Shown piece after piece: positions 1 through 4,654 of a stretch of 6,424 nucleotides of DNA; position 1 is the stretch's first letter, and the number at the start of each line of letters is the position of its first letter. The position numbers were made by a program, and so were the translations under genes. Below the pieces are notes generated by a model. The model worked only from the letters and a program-made list of their open reading frames with translations, was not told where the DNA came from and did no database searches. This DNA is from an uncultured Collinsella sp. (GTDB lineage: Bacteria; Actinomycetota; Coriobacteriia; Coriobacteriales; Coriobacteriaceae), in assembly GCA_900556285.1 (NCBI GenBank), contig USOF01000074.1, forward strand, positions 1 through 6,424, given 5' to 3'.

Positions 1-902
1 CCATGGCAACCGGGAACGGCGTCCTCGGCGGCGGCAATGGCCTGCTCGACCATGTTGATCGCGGCGGTCGTGTCGGTCGGCGGTGTCAGGCGCATGTCGA
101 CCCAGACCTTGGCGTGGTCGGGCACGACATAGGGGCGATAGCCGCCCTCTATCTGTCCAAACGTGATGGTCGATGGCCCCAGCTCATCGTGTACGGGCAG
201 CGCCATGAACGCGCGGCGTAACGTGCAGACGACCTCGGCCATGGCGGCGACGGCATCCGCGCCCTTCCAGGGCTGGCTCGCATGCGCCGTCACGCCAGCC
301 ATTTCAATCTCGAACCACGTGCGCCCCTTGTGCGCCACCTGAATCTGTCCGTCGGTGGGTTCGGTATCCAGCACCCATTCGCGCGAACCGACCCAGCCGG
401 CATCAATGGCCGCCTCGGAGCCGCGCATAAAGTCTTCCTCGTCGACCGAGCATATGAGCGAAAAGCCACGTCGGGGCAACTCGCCGCTTGCCGTCGCGCG
501 CTCGAGCGTATGGACCAGTGCGGCAATGGCGCAGGCCAGGCCACCTTTCATATCGCAGGCGCCGCGGCCATAGAGTTTATCGTCGCGCACAACTGCCCCA
601 AGCGGTGCGATGTCTGCGTCCCAGCCATCGCCCAAGGTGACGGTATCCATGTGGCAGATATAGACCAGCCGCGGCTCGTCGCTTTGGCCCGGCACGGTGA
701 CTATAAGGTTGCGGCGCCCGGGCAGCACCTCGAGTTCCTCAACCTGCACGGCATGGAGTACCGGACGACTCAACCGCTCCAGCTGAGCCTCAACCAGCGC
801 TTTGATATACCGCTCAATTTCATCCTCATACGCGCCCGGGTCTGAGCTGTCGATCCGCAAAAGCTCCTGCGCAAGCCGCCAGGCAAAGTCCTCATCAACC
901 AT
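1..902 (-). CDS. M20 family metallopeptidase / ArgE-DapE-type deacylase, C-terminus cut by window edge
   Basis: The first 300 residues are visible; the family usually has about 380-400, so the C-terminal part with the last metal-ligand histidine lies off the left edge. Family members are cytosolic two-zinc hydrolases that remove acyl or amino-acid groups from small amides or peptides. Visible motifs, numbered from the ATG: CHMDTV at 83-88 (zinc ligand H84 and D86), GRGACDMKGG at 112-121 (bridging D117), DEE at 154-156 (catalytic E155, ligand E156), DTEP at 179-182, and GVTAHASQP at 203-211 in the lid/dimerisation domain. The ATG at 902 is chosen because GAGG (909-912) lies 6 bases upstream and the distance to LLRIDSSDPG is normal. 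A stronger AGGAGG lies further up, beyond a hairpin. The gene is divergent from the 1057 gene. The motifs do not settle substrate: acetylornithine deacetylase, succinyl-diaminopimelate desuccinylase and a dipeptidase are all possible. Confidence 0.9.
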   Translation of the reverse strand, partial: MVDEDFAWRLAQELLRIDSSDPGAYEDEIERYIKALVEAQLERLSRPVLHAVQVEELEVLPGRRNLIVTVPGQSDEPRLVYICHMDTVTLGDGWDADIAPLGAVVRDDKLYGRGACDMKGGLACAIAALVHTLERATASGELPRRGFSLICSVDEEDFMRGSEAAIDAGWVGSREWVLDTEPTDGQIQVAHKGRTWFEIEMAGVTAHASQPWKGADAVAAMAEVVCTLRRAFMALPVHDELGPSTITFGQIEGGYRPYVVPDHAKVWVDMRLTPPTDTTAAINMVEQAIAAAEDAVPGCH

Positions 903-913
903 ATGTAACCTCA

Positions 914-940
914 CAATCAGTTTGCTTTCCAAACCGATTG
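914..940 (-). promoter_or_regulatory. Hairpin in the M20 gene leader, between two Shine-Dalgarno-like sites
   Basis: Read on the minus strand, CAATCGGTTTG (940-930) and CAAACTGATTG (924-914) can pair over 11 positions, including one G-U, around the loop GAAAG. The hairpin ends one base before the GAGG site (912-909) that serves the ATG at 902. A consensus AGGAGG (950-945) lies just before it with no ATG or GTG at a usable distance; an in-frame TTG follows after 12 bases. As RNA the pairing is complete on the minus strand, while the plus-strand version has an A-C mismatch, which fits a role in the M20 transcript. It could equally be a DNA operator in the divergent intergenic region. Function is inferred. 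Confidence 0.45.
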
Positions 941-1056
941 TAAGCCTCCTGAGAGATTCGCGACGCGCGCGCAGCAGCATTTACCGTTCGCAGGCCGAGC
1001 CAGCGCGTTTGCCGTCCAAGCGGGTTTACAAACGGCGCGGTGGGTACGTAGCCTTT

Positions 1057-2106
1057 ATGGACGACATGCTGTGCGACATATCTGCCTTTCGGTATCACCG
1101 GATACCTCCACAGGTTTTGGCGATAATGCCGGACCTGCCCGATTCTGCGGACGATCCGCGCAGGGAGCGCCTTTGCGAGCATCCGCTCGTCGCGCATTTC
1201 CTGGGCACCCCGTTACACGTTTTGGCGCAGGGCGGCTGCGGGCGTAAGGGCGATCGCATTGTCAGGCATGTTTGGAACGGGGAGAGGCCGTTTGATTCCG
1301 TGCGGCAGACAGAGTTTGGCCTCGATGTTGCGTCCCCACTCTTTTCCCTGCTGACCCTGGCTTCCTCGGTCTCAAACGAGCGTCTGATCATGTGCATGTA
1401 TGAGATGTGCGGCACCTTTGCCGTGTGCAAGATCGCGCCTCAGGTAAAGTCGGCACTTGTGCAGGCATATGGGGGCCAGTGGGGTGACGCACGGTTGGGT
1501 TGGGAAAATGTAAAGGATGTCTCGGGGAATCCAACGGACCTGTGGAAACGACCGCCCTTGATCGAGTTCTCTGAACTTACAGAGTACGTCGATAAGATCC
1601 CGGGGCTCCGCGGTGCTAAATCGTTCACACGTGCCGCGAAATGCATTACGGGGGTGGCGGCATCGCCGCTTGAGGTCCAGGCTTCGATGCTGTTTGGCCT
1701 TACGAGGTTGCGCGGCGGCGAAGGGCTGCGCCTTACCAATAACGTTGAGATTCGTATGACGCGCAGTGCCCGTCTGATTTCGGGGCTTGATAGGCGCTAT
1801 GCCGATATCCTGCTGGCAAATAAGGACGGCAGCCGAGAGTGCCTGGTTGAATGCCAAGGTAAAGCCATTCATGGATCCATTGAATCCAAGATCTCGGACT
1901 CCGATCGAACGACGGCGCTGCAAGCGATGGGATATCCCGTCGTTCTGATGACCTATGGCCAGCTGGCCGACTCTGATGCCTTCCGCGTGGTGATGGAGCT
2001 CATTATGTCCTATCTCGATGCGCCACTGAAAGACAAGACGCCTCGGCAGCAGGAGCTCGAACGGCGGCTTCGTGAAGAGATTTTTATCGATTGGGCGGGA
2101 ATGTAG
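1057..2106 (+). CDS. Coriobacteria-type protein with C-terminal DUF559-like (PD-(D/E)XK) domain
   Basis: 349 residues. The N-terminus (LCDISAFRYHRIPP, 5-18) and the middle (VASPLFSLLTLASS at 91-104, EMCGTFAV at 116-123) resemble a family of hypothetical proteins common in Coriobacteria. The C-terminal part follows the layout of DUF559/Vsr-like endonuclease domains: SPLEVQASMLFGL (203-215), RRYADILL with D250, LVECQGK with E265 and Q267, then SDSDRTTALQAMGYPVVLM (280-298), where the D-R pair and the GYPVVLMT strand match the family end. The usual ExDG is ExQG here. Proteins of this shape are sometimes annotated near AbiEi antitoxins, but no partner toxin gene is visible. The frame stays open upstream to an ATG at 802, but that would overlap the M20 gene, so 1057 is preferred; ATG 1066 is also possible. 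The ribosome site is weak (GGTGGG about 12 bases upstream). No signal peptide or membrane segment is evident. Function is unknown. Confidence 0.75.
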   Translation: MDDMLCDISAFRYHRIPPQVLAIMPDLPDSADDPRRERLCEHPLVAHFLGTPLHVLAQGGCGRKGDRIVRHVWNGERPFDSVRQTEFGLDVASPLFSLLTLASSVSNERLIMCMYEMCGTFAVCKIAPQVKSALVQAYGGQWGDARLGWENVKDVSGNPTDLWKRPPLIEFSELTEYVDKIPGLRGAKSFTRAAKCITGVAASPLEVQASMLFGLTRLRGGEGLRLTNNVEIRMTRSARLISGLDRRYADILLANKDGSRECLVECQGKAIHGSIESKISDSDRTTALQAMGYPVVLMTYGQLADSDAFRVVMELIMSYLDAPLKDKTPRQQELERRLREEIFIDWAGM

Positions 2107-2384
2107 TCGCGCGGTGGGTAAACGGTAGCGCGAGCTAGAGTTCTGGTCGCAAAAAGGCTTCAGTTTCGCCTTGGAAGGGCATTAAAAATGCTATCTAGAA
2201 TAAGTTGTTTCGGAAAATGGACAGTCAACTTACATTCGGCATATAGAAATCGATTATTACCCACTAAAGTCCCTGATAAAGTTGTTTATCAAAAGGGGTG
2301 CGCTTGGTGATTTGGGTCTTACTGTCGATTATCCGAAAAAACTTGTTCTGGGTATCATTTCTAAAGTCGTCCGGAGCAACGAAA
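2107..2384. other. AT-richer intergenic stretch without a convincing gene
   Basis: This stretch separates the 3' ends of two convergent genes and is visibly richer in A and T than both. No strong terminator follows the 2106 stop; only a weak gcat/atgc pairing around 2180-2192 is seen. A plus-strand frame is open from 2204 into the following hairpin and would encode VVSENGQSTYIRHIEIDYY and onward, but it has no ATG, only a TTG at 2282 without a ribosome site. It may be chance or the remnant of a lost gene. Confidence 0.5.
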
Positions 2385-2415
2385 TCGGCCCCCGTTTCGT
2401 GAAAACGGGGGCCGA
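2385..2415 (-). terminator. Hairpin terminator after the dehydrogenase-like gene
   Basis: A perfect 13-base-pair stem (TCGGCCCCCGTTT with AAACGGGGGCCGA) closes a 5-base loop, 39 bases beyond the stop of the minus-strand gene. On the minus strand it is followed by ATTTCG, a short T-tract, so it fits a Rho-independent terminator for that gene. On the plus strand there is no T-tract, though the stem may still block readthrough from the 1057 gene. Confidence 0.7.
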
Positions 2416-2454
2416 ATGGGCTTCATGGCCTGTCTGGCAGGCTTGGCGCCGACG

Positions 2455-3249
2455 CTACTTGATCACGCGCACGCGATACATCGACGGAATCTGCTTAAGC
2501 GCCTCAATCGTGCTGCTGTCCAGGTGCTCGTCGGTGTCGAACATGGTGTAGGCGTTCTCGCCGGCAGACTCGTTGGTCATGCGCTGCACGTTGGCGTTGT
2601 CCTTGGCCAGGATCGCCGTGATCTGGCCGATCATGTTGGGCACGTTGGCGTGCAGGCAGGCGATGCGGCTCGCGGCGCGCGCCTTGCCCATGCTGCAGGC
2701 GGGGTAGTTGACGCTGTGCGCGATGTTGCCGTTTTCCAGGTAATCCTTGAGCTCGCTGATGGCCATGTCGGCGCAGTTGGCCTCGGCTTCGCCGGTGCCG
2801 GCGCCCGAATGCGTGGTGATAAACGTGTTGGGCATCTTGACGGTCTTGGGCGTGGCAAAGTCGCAGCTAAACCAGCTGAGCTTGCCCGCGCGCAGGGCGG
2901 CGTCGACGGCGTCCTCGTCAATGATGGTCTCGCGCGCGTAGTTGATGAGCACGGCGTCCGGGGCCAGCAGGTCGATCTGCTCGGTGCTGATCATGCCGAT
3001 GGTATCGGCCTTGCTGGGCACGTGCACGGTGAGGTAGTCGCAGCCGCGGCACAGGTCCTCGAGCGTGCCCACGCGCTGCACCTCGCGGCTCAGCACCCAC
3101 GCGTGCTCGACGGAAATAAACGGGTCGTAGCCGTAGACGTCCATGCCCAGATCGACGCAGGCGTTGGCGACCTTGGAGCCCACGTTGCCCAGGCCGATGA
3201 CGCCGATGCGCTTGCCGCACAGATAGTCCATATAGTCCGAAAAGGTCAT
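2455..3249 (-). CDS. D-3-phosphoglycerate dehydrogenase-like protein lacking the N-terminal domain (NAD-binding plus ACT domain)
   Basis: 264 residues, similar throughout to the roughly 390-residue ACT-bearing SerA type of gut anaerobes, but missing about the first 120 residues that form most of the substrate-binding domain. SerA oxidises 3-phosphoglycerate with NAD+ as the first step of serine synthesis. Visible parts: Rossmann motif GLGNVG (19-24), D42 after strand two, VHVPS (75-79), INYAR with catalytic-type R106, THSGAGTGEAE with H147 (146-156), LKDYLENGNIAHSVNYPA (167-184), and an ACT domain from about 193 to 264. At the usual catalytic-Glu region it reads DFATPK (130-135), with no glutamate. 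The start at 3249 follows AAGGAG (3257-3262) at 7 bases; ATG 3279 lies at the predicted transcription start and is unlikely. It has its own promoter, so it appears to be an expressed gene rather than debris. Whether it has SerA activity is doubtful; a regulatory or helper role, or a real deletion, is possible. Confidence 0.85.
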   Translation of the reverse strand: MTFSDYMDYLCGKRIGVIGLGNVGSKVANACVDLGMDVYGYDPFISVEHAWVLSREVQRVGTLEDLCRGCDYLTVHVPSKADTIGMISTEQIDLLAPDAVLINYARETIIDEDAVDAALRAGKLSWFSCDFATPKTVKMPNTFITTHSGAGTGEAEANCADMAISELKDYLENGNIAHSVNYPACSMGKARAASRIACLHANVPNMIGQITAILAKDNANVQRMTNESAGENAYTMFDTDEHLDSSTIEALKQIPSMYRVRVIK

Positions 3250-3287
3250 GCAGACACTCCTTTTCCAAAAGGTAATCATACGTGGAG

Positions 3288-3316
3288 ATTATACCGCTCA
3301 TTCGTGCCGATTACAA
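3288..3316 (-). promoter_or_regulatory. Promoter of the dehydrogenase-like gene
   Basis: On the minus strand, TTGTAA (3316-3311), a 17-base spacer and a consensus TATAAT (3293-3288) form a sigma-70-type promoter. Expected transcription start is near 3281, giving a leader of about 30 bases before the AAGGAG site and the ATG at 3249. Confidence 0.75.
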
Positions 3317-3337
3317 GAAAATAAATCGCTGCCGGAC

Positions 3338-3366
3338 TTGACGCGGTGCGGCAGGATGTGTAAAAT
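3338..3366 (+). promoter_or_regulatory. Promoter of rnpB
   Basis: TTGACG (3338-3343), a 17-base spacer and TAAAAT (3361-3366) with an upstream TG form a strong sigma-70-type promoter. The -10 box ends only a few bases before the predicted first bases of RNase P RNA, leaving essentially no leader. It lies back to back with the minus-strand promoter at 3288-3316; the two -35 boxes are 21 bases apart. Confidence 0.85.
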
Positions 3367-3370
3367 AGTC

Positions 3371-3718
3371 GGGCGAGCAGGCCGGACAGCCGCGGGCACG
3401 AGCCGAAAGGCTGTGCGTGAGGAAAGTCCGGGCTCCACAGGGCAAGGATAACGGGTAACACCCGCCAGGGGCGACCCTCGGACAAGTGCAACAGAAACAA
3501 ACCGCCCGAGCGATCGGGTAAGGGTGGAAAAGTGAGGTAAGAGCTCACTCGCCGGCTGGAGACAGTGCGGCGCTGTAAACTCTATCCGGAGCAACACCGC
3601 GGAGGGACATATGGCCGGCCCGGCCGTCCCATGGAGGTGGCTGGAACGCACCGGCAACGGCGCGTCTAGATAGATGGCTGTCGATAACAGAACCCGGCTT
3701 ACAGGCCCGCTCGCTCAG
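3371..3718 (+). ncRNA. rnpB: RNase P RNA, bacterial class A
   Basis: This is the catalytic RNA of RNase P, which cuts the 5' leader from pre-tRNA together with a small protein subunit. Conserved blocks appear in order: GAGGAAAGTCCGGGCTCC (3419-3436), ACAGAAACAAACCGCC (3491-3506), GGTAAGGGTGGAAAAGTGAG (3517-3536) with GGTAAGAGCTCAC, GTAAACTCTATCCGGAGCAA (3575-3594), and GATGGCTGTCGATAACAGAA (3673-3692) followed by CCCGGCTTACAGG. The end helix P1 pairs GCGAGCAGGCC (3373-3383) with GGCCCGCTCGC (3704-3714), with one mismatch, and fixes both ends within a few bases. A P3-like stem GCACGAGCC-GAAA-GGCTGTGC is at 3396-3415. GGAGGTGGCTGG at 3633-3644 sits where the loop that binds the tRNA CCA end is expected (inferred by position). 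About 348 bases, normal for the class. Confidence 0.97.
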
Positions 3719-3755
3719 CCTGTCAAAAGCGTCTGACACAGACGGTTTTGGCAGG
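3719..3755 (+). terminator. Terminator of rnpB
   Basis: CCTGTCAAAAGCGTCTG (3719-3735) pairs with CAGACGGTTTTGGCAGG (3739-3755) over 17 positions with one G-T wobble and one mismatch, around the loop ACA. It begins a few bases after helix P1 and is followed by CTTTCGC. The true RNA 3' end is probably made by processing back to the P1 helix. Confidence 0.75.
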
Positions 3756-3862
3756 CTTTCGCATATCGATTTCCCGCGGCAAGGAAAACGTAAGCCCCCG
3801 CAAAACGGCGAGGGCCGCACACCGTGCATCGGCTTCGGCGGCTGAAACCGAACATAGGCAAA
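3756..3862. other. Intergenic spacer with no recognised gene
   Basis: About 107 GC-rich bases lie between the rnpB terminator and the next hairpin. Frames run through it on both strands, but they also cross the RNA genes or hairpins and have no ribosome sites. No RNA family or repeat is recognised. Confidence 0.5.
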
Positions 3863-3905
3863 ACGACGCCGGACAGGGCTTCCCTGTCCGGCGTCGTGGT
3901 TTTTG
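3863..3905 (+). terminator. Strong hairpin terminator between rnpB and tRNA-Thr
   Basis: A perfect 16-base-pair stem, ACGACGCCGGACAGGG with CCCTGTCCGGCGTCGT, closes the 3-base loop CTT and is followed on the plus strand by GGTTTTT. The minus strand also runs into TTTTGCC directly after the stem, so it may act in both directions. It could be a second stop for rnpB transcripts or insulate them from the minus-strand tRNA unit. Confidence 0.8.
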
Positions 3906-3924
3906 CGCGGTCTTTGATAAACAA

Positions 3925-3957
3925 AAAATCCTGCAGCCGCAACGGTTGCAGGATTTT
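3925..3957 (-). terminator. Terminator of the tRNA-Thr gene
   Basis: AAAATCCTGCAGCCG pairs with CGGTTGCAGGATTTT around the loop CAA (15 positions, one wobble). On the minus strand the stem follows the tRNA CCA end after one base and leads into TTTTTTG, a normal T-tract. It is close to symmetric and may work on both strands. Confidence 0.8.
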
Positions 3958-3958
3958 C

Positions 3959-4034
3959 TGGAGCTGCTACCCGGATTCGGACCGGGGACCTCGTCATTAC
4001 CAATGACGCGCTCTACCAGCTGAGCTATATCAGC
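3959..4034 (-). tRNA. tRNA-Thr (anticodon GGT), with acceptor mismatch and unusual T-loop
   Basis: 76 bases with encoded CCA (3961-3959). D stem GCTC/GAGC, anticodon stem CGTCA/TGACG, loop TTGGTAA with anticodon GGT at 4001-3999, T stem CCCGG/CCGGG. Two oddities are visible. The acceptor strands GCTGATA (4034-4028) and TAGCAGC (3969-3963) leave A5 opposite G68; a 3' strand of TATCAGC, or a 5' strand of GCTGCTA, would pair fully. The T loop is TCCGAAT, with C at position 55 where nearly all elongator tRNAs have the T that becomes pseudouridine. The promoter side is in Clostridia-like DNA and the terminator side in Coriobacteria-like DNA. The simplest reading is a chimera of two tRNA-Thr genes; a decayed but single gene is the alternative. 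Confidence 0.9.
3970..4030. other. Probable chimeric join between two genomes, inside the tRNA
   Basis: Gene content and codon style change across this point: left genes mainly use ATC/ATT for isoleucine, right genes mainly ATA. The acceptor strands of the tRNA do not fully match each other. The anticodon and D arms of tRNA-Thr are conserved enough to bridge two genomes during assembly. The exact breakpoint cannot be placed inside this interval from sequence alone. Confidence 0.6.
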
Positions 4035-4058
4035 ACACATTGCTCGCGAACGATATGT

Positions 4059-4087
4059 ATTATAACCAATCTGCGGATATAATGCAA
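4059..4087 (-). promoter_or_regulatory. Promoter of the tRNA-Thr gene
   Basis: On the minus strand, TTGCAT (4087-4082), a 17-base spacer and a consensus TATAAT (4064-4059) lie about 25 bases before the tRNA 5' end at 4034. The 4040-4135 region is AT-rich, like the DNA to its right. Confidence 0.85.
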
Positions 4088-4136
4088 GTGTTTTTTACAA
4101 AAAATGTGCAGCGTGAAACATAAGCGGACAAAACGG

Positions 4137-4427
4137 TTACTTCTCCAGCCTGCCCAGAACCAGCTTGTATCCGTCCGCCCCGTAGGTGAGGCAGCGGCTC
4201 ACCCGGGATATGGTGGCGGTGGAGGCGCCGGTGACCTCTGCAACGTCTGAGTATTTGCAGCCGTCGTTAAGGAGCTTTGCCACGTGCAGCCGCTGAGCCA
4301 TGGCCTGCACCTCGCCTATTGTGGCCACATCCTCAAAGAAACGGGCGCAGTCCTCCTCCGTCTTCAGGGAAAGTATAGCCTTGAAAAACCACTCCGTTTC
4401 GGGGGTGGTAAGCTTGTTACGGTACAT
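4137..4427 (-). CDS. YerC/YecD family TrpR-like transcriptional regulator
   Basis: 96 residues, full length for this small Firmicutes family, which shares the Trp-repressor fold. It is a soluble DNA-binding protein expected to act as a dimer. The family signature is visible: FFKAILSLKTEEDCARFFEDV (14-34, key residues F14, E24-E25, F30-F31), IGEVQAMAQRLHVAKLL (37-53), then the helix-turn-helix YSDVAEVTGASTATISRVSRCL (about 59-80), where G67-A68-S69 form the turn and S74-R75 lie in the recognition helix. The end GADGYKLVLGRL is also typical. Start ATG 4427 follows GGGAGG (4438-4443) at 10 bases and an extended -10 promoter. Ile codons are mostly ATA. The gene is divergent from the DUF1015 gene. 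Its target is not shown by context; control of amino-acid genes is an inference from the TrpR relationship. No clear terminator follows, so transcripts may run into the tRNA. Confidence 0.92.
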   Translation of the reverse strand: MYRNKLTTPETEWFFKAILSLKTEEDCARFFEDVATIGEVQAMAQRLHVAKLLNDGCKYSDVAEVTGASTATISRVSRCLTYGADGYKLVLGRLEK

Positions 4428-4460
4428 TGCCTTGTCGCCTCCCGTCAGTTTTATAATGTA

Positions 4461-4489
4461 ATTATATCATGACGCTTTAGTTATTTAAA
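4461..4489 (-). promoter_or_regulatory. Promoter of the yerC-like gene
   Basis: On the minus strand, TTTAAA (4489-4484), a 17-base spacer and TATAAT (4466-4461) preceded by TGA form an extended -10 promoter. The start would be near 4454, about 27 bases before the ATG. Confidence 0.65.
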
Positions 4490-4547
4490 GTGCGAAAAAG
4501 ATTCAGCCTGAGGAATCAAAAATCAAAACATAATAAGCTGCTTTTGA

Positions 4548-4577
4548 TTGACCGGAGGGCTTGGTGTGATGTATGAT
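4548..4577 (+). promoter_or_regulatory. Possible promoter of the DUF1015 gene
   Basis: TTGACC (4548-4553), an 18-base spacer and TATGAT (4572-4577) make a fair sigma-70-type promoter, giving a leader of about 70 bases before the ATG at 4655. An overlapping TATAAA follows at once and could serve as a different -10 box. Confidence 0.5.
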
Positions 4578-4654
4578 ATAAAAAGATAGTTATGTACTTA
4601 AAAAATCTTTGTAGTTTATTTTGAAAACAAAAAAATACTGACGGAGGCTGTTTC

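Noticed and set aside
282..845. 187-codon plus-strand frame opposite the M20 gene
   Set aside because: The minus strand carries all M20 metal-site motifs through this stretch; the plus frame has no motif or ribosome site.
802..1056. Upstream extension of the DUF559-like gene to ATG 802
   Set aside because: It would overlap the start of the divergent M20 gene by about 100 bases, and the added residues do not look like the family.
2416..3324. 302-codon open frame on the plus strand, rich in His, Val, Ala and Gly
   Set aside because: It is antisense to the dehydrogenase-like gene, which has clear family motifs, and has no recognisable domain; the composition is typical of the reverse of GC-rich coding DNA.
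3545..4040. Several open frames on both strands across rnpB, the hairpins and the tRNA
   Set aside because: They run through structured RNA genes and terminators; IAQLVERV-like peptides are common false translations of tRNA genes.
4090..4111. T6/A6 inverted repeat after the yerC-like gene, considered as a terminator
   Set aside because: The stem has only A-T pairs and no GC base, so it is unlikely to terminate transcription.
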